A stretch of 64,000 nucleotides of DNA from Caryophanon tenue (GCF_001700315.1 NZ_MASJ01000003.1:124001-188000), one strand, 5' to 3'. Shown: positions 44,877 to 53,919, counted from the first letter of the stretch. Notes: generated from the sequence alone by a model not told the origin. A program made the numbers and translations.

Positions 44877-45056
44877 ATGGGCAATGAGCTTTTACAGAAA
44901 ATAGAGTACACTCGTGCAAAGATGATTCAAAGTGGCATGGCAAATGGTTTTAGACATGCCCATACAATTCGTTTAAGTGAGAAAGTAGATGCATTACTGA
45001 ATCTTTATTATGCGCAAGTACAACCAGCAACTAAATCATCGACAACTAAAAATTAA
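44877..45056 (+). CDS. Spo0E-like aspartyl-phosphate phosphatase
   Basis: A 59-aa ORF, short enough to be missed by length cut-offs. Its sequence MGNELLQKIEYTRAKMIQ, GMANGFRHAHTIRLSEK and VDALLNLYYAQ follows the Spo0E/YnzD/YisI family, which dephosphorylates Spo0A~P. The key motif SQELD of active members reads SEKVD here, keeping Ser and Asp. RBS AAGGGGA. Function may be altered. Presence suggests a Spo0A phosphorelay in this organism. Confidence 0.82.
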   Translation: MGNELLQKIEYTRAKMIQSGMANGFRHAHTIRLSEKVDALLNLYYAQVQPATKSSTTKN

Positions 45057-45138
45057 AAAACATTCAAAATAAATGTTTAGCATAAATATTTACGGGAAAA
45101 GTACTTTTGAACACAGCAACATTCTCATTTCCCCCTTT

Positions 45139-45173
45139 AGAGTGACCAATGGAATTGGTTGCTCTCTTTTTTT
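45139..45173 (+). terminator. terminator after the Spo0E-like gene
   Basis: AGAG-ACCAAT pairs with ATTGGT-CTCT, followed by TTTTTTT. Confidence 0.85.
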
Positions 45174-45215
45174 GTATTCAGAAATATGTTACAACTTTAC
45201 AAAGGAGGTTTTACG

Positions 45216-46082
45216 ATGAAAACAATAGCGATGATTGGTACGGGTGTAATGGGTGCGAGTATTGTTAAACATTTATTGCAAGCGGACTATGCCGTTACCG
45301 TGTATACGCGTACGAAAGAAAAAGCTGACCCACTTCTAGCGCTCGGTGCCACATGGGCGACAACACCAGCAGAAGCAGCACAAGGAAAAGATGTCGTCTT
45401 AACAATGGTTGGCTATCCTTCTGATGTAGAGGAAGTGTACTTTGGGAAACAAGGTATTTTTGAAACAGCAGAGCCGGGTGCATTTTTAATTGATTTAACA
45501 ACATCAGAACCGACATTAGCGAAGCGTATTTATAGTGAAGCGCTAAAAAGAAATTTACATAGCTTAGATGCCCCAGTATCGGGAGGAGATTTAGGTGCAC
45601 AACAAGGCACATTATCGATTATGGTAGGCGGTGATGAGGCAGATTTTGAGGCTGCACGCCCGTTACTGTCAGTATTCGGAAAAAATATCGTCTATCAAGG
45701 GCAAGCAGGTGCTGGGCAACATACGAAAATGTGTAACCAAATTGTCATTGCGACAGGCATGATTGGTATTTGTGAGTCAATGGTGTATGCAAAACGAGCG
45801 GGGTTACATCCAGAAACGGTCTTAACGTCGATTACTGCTGGCGCTGCAGGATCATGGGGCTTGAGCAATTTAGCACCACGCATGTTACAACAAGACTATG
45901 CACCAGGATTTTATATTAAACATTTCGTGAAAGATATGGGTATTGCGTTAAAAGAATGCGCACAAATGAATTTACAATTACCAGGGCTTTTAGTGGCACA
46001 TGAAATGTATGAAGAGTTAATCGCTGCTGGCTATGGCGATGACGGAACACAAGCGATTATGAAGTTGTATGATGTGAAGTAG
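45216..46082 (+). CDS. 3-hydroxyisobutyrate dehydrogenase-family oxidoreductase (YkwC-like)
   Basis: NAD(P)-dependent beta-hydroxyacid dehydrogenase of 288 aa. Rossmann start MKTIAMIGTGVMGASIVKHL, substrate loop DAPVSGGDLGAQQGTLSIMVGG and the catalytic Lys region GAGQHTKMCNQI. AAAGGAGG precedes ATG 45216 (an upstream 19-codon frame lacks it). Bacillus YkwC has this form; the substrate is not known. Followed by repeat copy D. Confidence 0.9.
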   Translation: MKTIAMIGTGVMGASIVKHLLQADYAVTVYTRTKEKADPLLALGATWATTPAEAAQGKDVVLTMVGYPSDVEEVYFGKQGIFETAEPGAFLIDLTTSEPTLAKRIYSEALKRNLHSLDAPVSGGDLGAQQGTLSIMVGGDEADFEAARPLLSVFGKNIVYQGQAGAGQHTKMCNQIVIATGMIGICESMVYAKRAGLHPETVLTSITAGAAGSWGLSNLAPRMLQQDYAPGFYIKHFVKDMGIALKECAQMNLQLPGLLVAHEMYEELIAAGYGDDGTQAIMKLYDVK

Positions 46083-46099
46083 AATGAAGTGTAAAAAGT

Positions 46100-46275
46100 A
46101 GAAGACTGGGACAAAAAGAAATATCCTTCAGCAGTTGTCGTTGCTGAAGGACATTTTCTGCTTTTAAAAGCTTCTGCTCTTGCAGAAGTCGCCGCTTGTG
46201 TCGGAACGCACCAGCAAATGTTTATCATCTCACCACACGTATTTTCATCAGAAGTAGGGTTCTGTCCCAGCTAAA
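46100..46275 (+). repeat. dispersed MITE-like repeat, copy D (shortest, loop inverted)
   Basis: About 176 bp. Left end AAGACTGGGACAAAAAG and right end TTCTGTCCCAGCT. The core AAGTCGCCGCTTGTGTCGG is present but the segment between hairpin and core is shortened. The hairpin loop reads GCAGTTGTCGTTGC, the reverse complement of copy C's, although the element is otherwise in the same direction. Confidence 0.8.
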
Positions 46276-46338
46276 TTCTGTTTTTTAAAGTTCACTTTTT
46301 CATACAACATACCACCATTGGAAATCTATATTTTAGAT

Positions 46339-46365
46339 TAAAAGTCCTATTATTTTTGTCGATAT
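46339..46365 (+). promoter_or_regulatory. sigma-D (flagellar) promoter of cheV
   Basis: TAAA (46339-46342), 15-base spacer, GTCGATAT (46358-46365): eleven of twelve consensus positions of TAAA-N15-GCCGATAT. It is about 120 bases before cheV. The sigma-A match nearby is poor. Confidence 0.75.
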
Positions 46366-46487
46366 TAGGTGTAAATGAGGGGCGATTAACAAAGGTGTCT
46401 TACGTAATCTGTAATAGGTTTGCACCATAGTTTATGTTACAATGACTGTATAATCGAACGTGAAAAGCGGAAGGAGTGGACCTGCTC

Positions 46488-47390
46488 ATGGATCATAAGG
46501 GCATTCTACTAGAGAGTGGTACAAACGAATTAGAAATTGTTGAATTTGAAGTAGCCAATAATAAATTTGGTATTAACGTTATTAAAGTAAAAGAAATTAT
46601 TCAGCCGATGCCGGTAACGTTTATTCCACATGCACACCCACATGTGGAAGGCATTATTCAGTTACGCGGTGAGGTGTTACCGGTCGTGGATATGCTGCAG
46701 GTGTTAGGAATTCCGACAACAGAGCGTAGCCCACAACATAAATATATTGTCGCGGAGTTTAATAAACAGCGCGTCGTATTCCACGTGGATAATGTGACAC
46801 AAATTCATCGTATTTCATGGAATCAAATTGAGAAGCCATCCGATATGTATCATGGTGGTGCATCTCAAGTAATCGGCGTTATTAAACAAGCCGAAGACAT
46901 GATTTTATTGTTAGACTTCGAGCGAATTATGGTAGATATTAATCCAGATTCAGGTATTCGCGTTGAGGCTGTACGTAAATTAGGGGAGCGTGAGCGCTCG
47001 GAAAAACGTATTGTTGTCGCGGAAGATTCGCCATTACTACGTAAATTATTATTTGAAACATTATCAGAAGCAGGGTATGTAAATACGGAGTTTTATGAAA
47101 ATGGTCGTGATGTGCTGACGTATTTAGAAAATCTTGTCGCTGAAGGAAAAGACGTTACAAAAGAAGTACAATTAGTTGTGACGGATATTGAAATGCCACA
47201 AATGGACGGTCATCATTTAACGAAACAAATTAAAGCGAATCCGCAACTGCAGCAGCTACCGGTTATTATTTTCTCAAGCTTAATTACCGATGATTTACGT
47301 CATAAAGGTGATGAAGTTGGCGCAGAAGACCAAATTAGTAAGCCAGAAATTGCGGAACTTATTTTACGAATTGACCAATTAATTTTATAA
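46488..47390 (+). CDS. cheV: chemotaxis coupling protein CheV
   Basis: CheW-like domain (about residues 1-150: ILLESGTNELEIVEFEV, HAHPHVEGIIQLRGEVLPVV) followed by a receiver domain (about 165-300) with phosphorylation site Asp233 (VVTDIEMPQMDGH). Couples chemoreceptors to CheA and adapts signalling. 300 aa. ATG 46488 is favoured since the GTG at 46476 lies in the GGAAGGAG site. Other chemotaxis genes are not in the window. Confidence 0.95.
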   Translation: MDHKGILLESGTNELEIVEFEVANNKFGINVIKVKEIIQPMPVTFIPHAHPHVEGIIQLRGEVLPVVDMLQVLGIPTTERSPQHKYIVAEFNKQRVVFHVDNVTQIHRISWNQIEKPSDMYHGGASQVIGVIKQAEDMILLLDFERIMVDINPDSGIRVEAVRKLGERERSEKRIVVAEDSPLLRKLLFETLSEAGYVNTEFYENGRDVLTYLENLVAEGKDVTKEVQLVVTDIEMPQMDGHHLTKQIKANPQLQQLPVIIFSSLITDDLRHKGDEVGAEDQISKPEIAELILRIDQLIL

Positions 47391-47396
47391 TAAATA

Positions 47397-47435
47397 AAGA
47401 GCTGAATGGACGGGTTTTGTGCATTCGGCTTTTTT
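47397..47435 (+). terminator. terminator of cheV
   Basis: GCTGAATG arm pairs with CATTCGGC (one G-U pair), followed by TTTTTT. Confidence 0.8.
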
Positions 47436-47545
47436 GCACATATAGACGATTTAACACAATTGTAAAGTTTATGAAATTTGTACGAAATAGGTCAATGTAT
47501 GTACGGAGCATCGTATAATACATATGGACACAGTGGGGTGGAATA

Positions 47546-49069
47546 ATGAATAAAAAGACAGCAATTATTGATATTGGCTCAAACACGGTGCGTCTTGTTA
47601 TTTATAAATATGACGATGAAGGCACATTACATGAATTAGCAAATATGAAAAAGGTAGCGCGTTTACGTTCGTACATCGAAGAAGATGGCGTTATGAATGC
47701 ACAAGGGGTTGAGGTATTAAAGGAGCTATTATTACAATACAAGCAAATATTAGCAGACTTTGATGTCCCACATGTATATGCGGCAGCTACAGCGGCAGTA
47801 CGACAGGCGACCAATCACGAAGAAATTGTTTGGACGATGCAGGAGGAAACAGGCATTGAGTTGAAAGTTTTAACGGAAGAGCAAGAGGCTTATTTTGGTT
47901 TTATGGCAGTAGCCTATTCATTAGCCACTTCTTCTGCTATTACGATTGATATGGGTGGCGGTAGTACAGAGATTACGTTATTTGAAAACAAAGTACTACA
48001 GCATACACATAGTTTCCCATTCGGTACGGTGTCATTGAAGCAAAAATTTATTGCTGGTGACAAAATGACCGACAGCGAACGTAAAGCACTGATTGCCTAT
48101 GTAAAAGAGCAGTTCGAAAGTTTACCGTGGATTGTAGACCGTCATTTGCCGATTATTGGAATTGGTGGAAGTGCTCGTAACGTTGCACAAATTCAACAAC
48201 AACGTATTAAATATCCATTATCAGGTGTGCATCAGTATGAAATGACGAAGCAAGAGATGGATGATCTTGCGCAATTTTTATGGCCGCTGACATTTGAAGA
48301 GTTAAATCAGCTAGAAGGGCTATCGTCAGACCGTGCTGATATTATTTTACCTGCCTTAGATGTATTCCGTACGTTGATGGATGTCGTACATACCGGGGCA
48401 TTTCAGTTTAGTAAAAAAGGGTTACGTGAAGGCATCATTATTAATCAAATTTTGCAAGAGTCTCCAGATGCGTACAATAAATATGATGTTTTTCATGAAC
48501 ATTCTCGTCGACTAGCTGCTAGTTTCGGACGTTCTGAAGCAGAGCAACAGCATGTGGATTATTTAGTGACGACATTATATCGCCAAACGTGTGAAGAGTT
48601 TGGTTTAGTGCGTATGGAACGTGAGCTAGAGATGATTCGCGGAGCAGCGCCATTGTATCACATTGGTGAATTTATCGAGCAAGATGCAGCAAGTCAACAT
48701 ACCTTCTATTTAATTGCGAACCAATCGATACCAGGTATTAAGCATCGGGAGCGTTTGCGAATGGCATTGATTGCATCATATAAAAATAGAGGGCAATTGG
48801 AACAGCTTTTAGTACGTTATCAAGATTGGCTATCGAAAGATGAAATTAAAGAAGTGCGTATGCTTGGGTCTGTTTTAAAATTTATTCATGCCTTAAATAT
48901 TTCAAAACGCCAAATTATACAAGATGTCGTGCTTAAAAACTTAGAGGATGTTGTGGAAATTACGTTTACGACAACACAGCTTGCTGCAGCGGAAAGCTAT
49001 GCGGCAGAACGTCAAAAAAAGCATATTGAGCGTGTCTTTAAAAAGCCTGTTACATTAGTATTTCAATGA
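47546..49069 (+). CDS. ppx: exopolyphosphatase / pppGpp phosphatase (Ppx/GppA)
   Basis: Removes phosphate from polyphosphate or pppGpp. 507 aa with the ASKHA ATPase start (IIDIGSNTVRLVIYKYD) and second motif ITIDMGGGSTEITLF, then GIGGSARNVAQ, and a long HD-like C-terminal extension (residues about 310-500). GGGTGG precedes ATG 47546. Its end overlaps the alternative start of ppk. Confidence 0.93.
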   Translation: MNKKTAIIDIGSNTVRLVIYKYDDEGTLHELANMKKVARLRSYIEEDGVMNAQGVEVLKELLLQYKQILADFDVPHVYAAATAAVRQATNHEEIVWTMQEETGIELKVLTEEQEAYFGFMAVAYSLATSSAITIDMGGGSTEITLFENKVLQHTHSFPFGTVSLKQKFIAGDKMTDSERKALIAYVKEQFESLPWIVDRHLPIIGIGGSARNVAQIQQQRIKYPLSGVHQYEMTKQEMDDLAQFLWPLTFEELNQLEGLSSDRADIILPALDVFRTLMDVVHTGAFQFSKKGLREGIIINQILQESPDAYNKYDVFHEHSRRLAASFGRSEAEQQHVDYLVTTLYRQTCEEFGLVRMERELEMIRGAAPLYHIGEFIEQDAASQHTFYLIANQSIPGIKHRERLRMALIASYKNRGQLEQLLVRYQDWLSKDEIKEVRMLGSVLKFIHALNISKRQIIQDVVLKNLEDVVEITFTTTQLAAAESYAAERQKKHIERVFKKPVTLVFQ

Positions 49070-49089
49070 TAAAAAGGAGCGAAATTAGT

Positions 49090-51270
49090 ATGACGACAGA
49101 ACACGATGTATTTGACGAAAATACACAACAACTATCAACTTATCATTCTCCGTTAGCGGATTTACCATATGAAGAAATGTTAGAGGAAATTTCAAAGCCG
49201 ATTTATTACAATAACCGTGAATTGAGCTGGCTTGCATTTAATGAGCGTGTGTTAGAGGAAGCGGAAGATGTTTCAAATCCTTTGCTAGAGCGTTTGAAGT
49301 TTTTAGCCATTTTTAGCTCAAACTTAGATGAGTTTTTTATGGTACGTGTTGCCGGTTTACAAGACCAAGTACGTATGGGCTTCCACAAACCTGAAAATAA
49401 ATCTGGCTTAACGGCAAAAGAGCAACTTGCGAAAATTGCTGTGCGTACACAAGACCTTGTGAAGCGTCAGGCAGAAGTTTATGAAGGCTTAATGACAAAT
49501 GAGTTAACGAAATCAAATGTCTTTATGCGCGGTATGAAAGATTTAACAGAGGAACAATTGACGTACGTCAATACGTATTTTGAAGAGACGATTTTCCCTG
49601 TACTCACACCGATTGCAGTTGATGCATATCGTCCGTTTCCGACATTACTAAGTCGTACATTAAATATTTTAGTTGTACTCGATCAAACAAATGATTATGA
49701 AAATTTAGAACGCGTAGCCATTGTACAAACACCATCTGTATTAGGTCGCTTTATTAAACTACCAAATGACGGCTCTACAAAAGAATATATTTTGTTGGAA
49801 GATGTTATTACAGCCAATATAGATAAATTATTTTTCGGTTATACGGTCAAAACGGCGCAAGCGTTCCGTTTAACACGTAATGCGGACTTAACGATTCACG
49901 AAGAAGGCGCACAAGATTTACTGGTAGAAATCGAAAAAGAATTAAAGAAACGTAAATGGGGTGCAGGTAGCCGCCTTGAAGTACGTGAAGGTGAAATTAG
50001 CGATGAAGTACTTGCTTATTTACTGGATGAATTTGAAATTAGTCGTGATGATGTTTATAAAATCGACGCACCGCTTGATTTAACGTTTTTATTTGGCTTT
50101 GTGAAAAAGATTTCAGAAGGGTTGGAGCATTTAGAGTATGAAAGCTTTATTTCACCGCCCCCTGCCGATTTAGCGTCGGATGAAGATTTATTTGAAAAGG
50201 CATTAGTACAAGATTTATTTTTCCATCATCCATATGAATCATTTGCACCGATTGTTGATTTTGTTGAAAAAGCGGCAACAGACCCTAGCGTATTAGCGAT
50301 TAAACAAACATTGTATCGTGTAAGTGGCAACTCACCAATTATTCATGCACTGAAAACTGCCGCTGAAAACGGGAAGCAAGTAACGGTACTTGTTGAATTA
50401 AAAGCGCGTTTTGATGAGGAAAATAACGTACATTGGGCACGTGAGCTAGAGCAAGCAGGCTGCTTAGTGATTTACGGTATGAACAGCTTAAAAACGCATT
50501 CTAAAATTACTTTAGTAGTACGTCATCACCATGGTCAAATTGAGCGCTTCGTTCATTTAGGAACAGGAAATTATAATGATGCGACGGCAAAAATCTATAC
50601 GGATATGGGCATCATTACATCGAATAAAGAGATTGGTATTGATGCGACAAACTTCTTTAACTATTTAAGTGGTTATACAGAGAAGCCCAAATTCCATCAT
50701 TTAGTTGTTGCGCCGTTTGATATTCGCAACGAGTTTATTCGTTTAATTGATGAAGAAATTGAATGTCACAAACGTTATGGTAACGGGCATATTAAAGCGA
50801 AGATGAATTCCTTAACAGATAAGGAAATTATGGTGAAGCTTTACGAAGCATCGATTGCGGGTGTAAAAGTTGATTTAGTCATTCGTGGTATTTGTTGCTT
50901 ACGTCCAGGTGTTCCAGGTGTGAGTGATAATATTACTGTCACAAGTATTGTTGGGCGCTTCCTTGAACATTCACGCATTTATTGTTTCCACCATAATGGT
51001 GAAGAAAAAATTTATTTATCAAGTGCGGATATGATGACGCGTAACATGATTAAGCGTGTGGAAATCTTATTCCCAATTTATCAGCAAGATATTAAAGAGC
51101 GTGTGATGTATTCGGTTGATTTACAATTAGAAGATACAGCAAAAGCACGTGTTCAAAATGCAGATGGCGTCTATAGCTATAAGCCAGCACGTGCAACGGA
51201 TAAGCAATTAATCGGTAGCCAAGACATTTTACTAGCGCAAGTAGCGATTAGTGAAGATGAACGCGATTAA
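49090..51270 (+). CDS. ppk: polyphosphate kinase 1
   Basis: Polymerises the terminal phosphate of ATP into inorganic polyphosphate. 726 aa. Domains: N-terminal helical (YYNNRELSWLAFNERVLEEA), head, and the two catalytic PLD-like domains with HSKITLVVRHH and RFVHLGTGNYND carrying the phospho-accepting His and its partner. ATG 49090 is preceded by AAAGGAGCG. Paired with ppx, so polyP turnover genes are co-transcribed. Confidence 0.96.
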   Translation: MTTEHDVFDENTQQLSTYHSPLADLPYEEMLEEISKPIYYNNRELSWLAFNERVLEEAEDVSNPLLERLKFLAIFSSNLDEFFMVRVAGLQDQVRMGFHKPENKSGLTAKEQLAKIAVRTQDLVKRQAEVYEGLMTNELTKSNVFMRGMKDLTEEQLTYVNTYFEETIFPVLTPIAVDAYRPFPTLLSRTLNILVVLDQTNDYENLERVAIVQTPSVLGRFIKLPNDGSTKEYILLEDVITANIDKLFFGYTVKTAQAFRLTRNADLTIHEEGAQDLLVEIEKELKKRKWGAGSRLEVREGEISDEVLAYLLDEFEISRDDVYKIDAPLDLTFLFGFVKKISEGLEHLEYESFISPPPADLASDEDLFEKALVQDLFFHHPYESFAPIVDFVEKAATDPSVLAIKQTLYRVSGNSPIIHALKTAAENGKQVTVLVELKARFDEENNVHWARELEQAGCLVIYGMNSLKTHSKITLVVRHHHGQIERFVHLGTGNYNDATAKIYTDMGIITSNKEIGIDATNFFNYLSGYTEKPKFHHLVVAPFDIRNEFIRLIDEEIECHKRYGNGHIKAKMNSLTDKEIMVKLYEASIAGVKVDLVIRGICCLRPGVPGVSDNITVTSIVGRFLEHSRIYCFHHNGEEKIYLSSADMMTRNMIKRVEILFPIYQQDIKERVMYSVDLQLEDTAKARVQNADGVYSYKPARATDKQLIGSQDILLAQVAISEDERD

Positions 51271-51273
51271 ATG

Positions 51274-51314
51274 AGTAAATGCTAGCAGAAACGTTCGTTT
51301 TTGCTAGCATTTAC
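51274..51314 (+). terminator. terminator of ppx-ppk
   Basis: TAAATGCTAGCA-AAACG pairs with CGTTT-TGCTAGCATTTA around a TTCG loop; no long T-run follows. Confidence 0.75.
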
Positions 51315-51544
51315 TTTGTCATAAAAACAGTCATAAGTCGTATAGTTGTTCATAATTTTTTAGTAAATGACAAGTAGTAGAACGATACGTAATACTTTCG
51401 TCTATAATATGGCGAAATGGTGTCTAGTTTTTTTAAAAGCACTTCTATTTGTGCTATGATTAATATGTAACGACGAAATGAACTGGACGACAAAACGACA
51501 GTTTATTTAACATTAGGCACAAAATAAAGAGAGGTGCAGCTCGT

Positions 51545-51628
51545 ATTCGTAAAGACGTATGTAAATGGGCGAATCCAGAAGCGGCCAATGGTTATGTTGT
51601 GCATCATAAAGGAGTAGGGGTAATATGA
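51545..51628 (+). other. possible short leader ORF before darB (ATT start?)
   Basis: An open frame of 27 codons, IRKDVCKWANPEAANGYVV then HHKGVGVI, ends in TGA that overlaps the darB ATG as ATGA. AAAGAGAGGTG (51526-51536) lies 8 bases before ATT 51545. Codon use looks coding. No ATG, GTG or TTG opens it at that distance, so a rare ATT start, an upstream fusion or a decayed gene are all possible. Confidence 0.3.
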
Positions 51629-52080
51629 TTTCACTCACGAAAAGGGAGTTCCTTGACCAACTAGTAATGGATTTTGTTATATCATCTGAAAAGGTAGCGC
51701 ATGTACAAACGGGCAATAACGCCGAACATGCATTGCTTGTCTTAACAAAAACAGGATATTCATCGATACCGGTATTAGATGCGAAATATCGTTTACATGG
51801 TTTGTTAAGTACGAAGATGATTACAGAGTCAATTTTAGGTATGGAACGAATTGAATATGAACGTTTAGTTGATATTAAAGTCGATGATGTGATGTCGACG
51901 GATTTTGGGGTATTAAAAACGACAGACACGCTACAACGTGCATTAGACTTAGTCATTAACCATGCCTTTTTATGTGTGGTTGATGAAGATGGTACATTTG
52001 AGGGCATTTTGACGCGTCGTGTTATTTTAAAACAATTAAAGAAATATATTTATATGCAAGAAGCGAAAACACAATCATAA
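51625..52080 (+). CDS. darB: CBS-domain protein DarB/CbpB (c-di-AMP sensor)
   Basis: 151 aa made of two CBS domains (about residues 15-70 and 80-145), related to Bacillus YkuL/DarB, which binds c-di-AMP and, when free of it, stimulates Rel. Key pieces are KVAHVQTGNNAEHALLVLTKTGYSSIPVLD and VDDVMSTDFGVLKTTDTLQRALDLVINHAFLCVVDEDG. It precedes ccpC as in Bacillus. GGAGTAGGGG lies before ATG 51625. c-di-AMP binding here is inferred from family. Confidence 0.88.
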   Translation: MISLTKREFLDQLVMDFVISSEKVAHVQTGNNAEHALLVLTKTGYSSIPVLDAKYRLHGLLSTKMITESILGMERIEYERLVDIKVDDVMSTDFGVLKTTDTLQRALDLVINHAFLCVVDEDGTFEGILTRRVILKQLKKYIYMQEAKTQS

Positions 52081-52092
52081 ATTGATAATAAA

Positions 52093-52139
52093 TAGCGAGG
52101 ATGTATTGAAAGTAAGTGCTTTCGATACATCCTCGCTTA
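52093..52139 (+). terminator. hairpin between darB and ccpC
   Basis: AGCGAGGATGTAT-GAAAG pairs with CTTTC-ATACATCCTCGCT, a nearly perfect 19-base stem; the T-run is weak. Confidence 0.75.
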
Positions 52140-52189
52140 CTTTTGCATTACAATAGAAGAAATGAAACGCATGAAAATGAGGGATATGT

Positions 52190-53077
52190 ATGGCAACAGA
52201 AGTGGAGATTATTAAAGTGTTATCAGAAGAAGGTAATATGCGCCGAGCAGCCGAGCGTTTATTTTTAACGCAGCCAGCATTATCTCAACGTCTTCAAACG
52301 ATTGAAAAAGAATGGGGCACACAATTATTTTTACGTTCGCAAAAAGGACTAACGGCAACGCCAGCAGGAGAAATTGTCATTCAACATGCCATTGAAACAA
52401 TTGCACGTAAGGAAGAAACATTTGAAATGGTACAAGCATTAAACTCACGTGTTCATGGCACATTGAAAATTGCGTGCGCATCCATTGTTGGTCAAAATTG
52501 GCTGCCAAAAGTACTGAAAGATTTCGTGACGCAATACCCAGAAGCGAAAATTTCATTAATGACGGGCTGGAGCTCTGAAATTGTTAAAGCATTATATGAA
52601 GGGGAAGCGCATATTGGTATTGTGCGTGGGCAATCGGATTGGAAAGGCCCAAAACGCCATTTATTCCGCGATATGATGTATTTAGTCGATACAGAAATTA
52701 CGTCACTTGAGGAAGTTGTAAATTCAGAACGACCATTTATTCAATTTAAAAGTGATTCGAACTATTACCAAGAAATTCAACAATGGTGGCAGCGTCAATT
52801 TAATGGTAATCCAAAACGTCAAATAATTGTTGACCAAATTGAAACATGTAAGCAAATGGCACTAAATGGTATCGGCTATGCCATTCTCCCATCAATTACG
52901 TTAAGTGACGAAGAAAAGGTCAACAAAATTCCGCTGACAAAAGGGGAGAGCGAATGCGAGCTAACCCGTGATACATGGCTGATTGGCTACGAAACATCAT
53001 TTGAATTACCACAGGTTGATGCCTTTGTAAAAGTTGTCATGGACAGGTCAAGTTGCCTGTATGACTATACGAAATAA
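52190..53077 (+). CDS. ccpC: LysR-family regulator CcpC
   Basis: Citrate-responsive repressor of aconitase and citrate synthase genes in Bacillus. 295 aa with the LysR HTH (EEGNMRRAAERLFLTQPALSQRLQTIEK) and effector domain ending in RDTWLIGYETSFELPQVDAFVKVV; WLPKVLK, ISLMTGWSSEIVKALYEG and VDQIETCKQMALNGIGYAILPS follow Bacillus CcpC closely. In Bacillus it sits next to ykuL/darB as here. Divergence near the C-terminus is modest. Confidence 0.9.
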   Translation: MATEVEIIKVLSEEGNMRRAAERLFLTQPALSQRLQTIEKEWGTQLFLRSQKGLTATPAGEIVIQHAIETIARKEETFEMVQALNSRVHGTLKIACASIVGQNWLPKVLKDFVTQYPEAKISLMTGWSSEIVKALYEGEAHIGIVRGQSDWKGPKRHLFRDMMYLVDTEITSLEEVVNSERPFIQFKSDSNYYQEIQQWWQRQFNGNPKRQIIVDQIETCKQMALNGIGYAILPSITLSDEEKVNKIPLTKGESECELTRDTWLIGYETSFELPQVDAFVKVVMDRSSCLYDYTK

Positions 53078-53195
53078 ATTCGTGCAAAAATTCTCTTTTT
53101 TTAGTACAATGATTTCCTAAAAGAAAAACTTGGCAAAGGCTAGCGCTTGTTGGTCTTTACGAGAAATTAGCAGGGATAAAAGGAGAGGTTCAGTC

Positions 53196-53912
53196 GTGAG
53201 TTCAAAATTAGATGCACACCAAATCATTAACTTTATTGCCACATCAAAAAAGGTAACACCGGTGAAGGTTTACGTAAACGGAGACAATGTACTAGCTGCC
53301 AACTGGGGAGACAATGTACAAGTATTCGGTTCGGACCATTCAGTTGTATTATTTGGTGATTATGCAGATGTAGCACCTGCTTTAGAGGAAAATGCTGCGA
53401 TTATTCGTGAGCAAGTTATCGAAAATGACCGCCGTAACTCAGGTGTGCCATTACTCGATTTAAAATATCAAAATGCGCGTATTGAGCCAGGCGCAATTAT
53501 TCGTGATCAAGTAACAATTGGTGACAACGCCGTTATTATGATGGGGGCAATTATTAATATTGGCGCTGAAATTGGCGCAAAAACAATGATTGATATGGGC
53601 GCTGTATTAGGCGGTCGTGCAACGGTCGGTGAAAACTGCCATATCGGTGCAGGTGCAGTACTTGCAGGTGTTGTAGAACCACCATCAGCGACACCGGTAA
53701 TCGTAGAAGACGACGTTGTGATGGGCGCAAATGCCGTTGTATTAGAAGGCGTACGTATCGGTAAAGGTGCGGTTGTTGCAGCGGGCGCAATCGTTATTAA
53801 AGATGTTGAGCCATATACAGTAGTCGGTGGCGTACCAGCGCGTGTATTAAAAGTGATGGATGAACAAACGAAATCAAAAACAGAACTGATTGACGCATTG
53901 CGTACACTATAA
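53196..53912 (+). CDS. dapH: tetrahydrodipicolinate N-acetyltransferase
   Basis: Acetyl-CoA-dependent step of the acetylase branch of diaminopimelate/lysine synthesis. 238 aa: N-terminal alpha/beta domain and a left-handed beta-helix of hexapeptide repeats ([35 protein letters not shown]). Start is GTG 53196, preceded by AAAGGAGAGG; the frame runs further upstream without a site. Next gene is dapL, with a terminator between. Confidence 0.95.
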   Translation: MSSKLDAHQIINFIATSKKVTPVKVYVNGDNVLAANWGDNVQVFGSDHSVVLFGDYADVAPALEENAAIIREQVIENDRRNSGVPLLDLKYQNARIEPGAIIRDQVTIGDNAVIMMGAIINIGAEIGAKTMIDMGAVLGGRATVGENCHIGAGAVLAGVVEPPSATPVIVEDDVVMGANAVVLEGVRIGKGAVVAAGAIVIKDVEPYTVVGGVPARVLKVMDEQTKSKTELIDALRTL

Positions 53913-53919
53913 TGTAGCT

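Noticed and set aside
51526-51620. Lysine riboswitch (L-box) look-alike, AGAGGTGC...GTGCAT, before darB
   Set aside because: Only about 90 bases, far short of the lysine aptamer, and conserved internal motifs are missing.
53100-53195. T-box or lysine riboswitch before dapH
   Set aside because: The 118-base gap has no T-box GGTGGNACC-type motif and no lysine-aptamer core.
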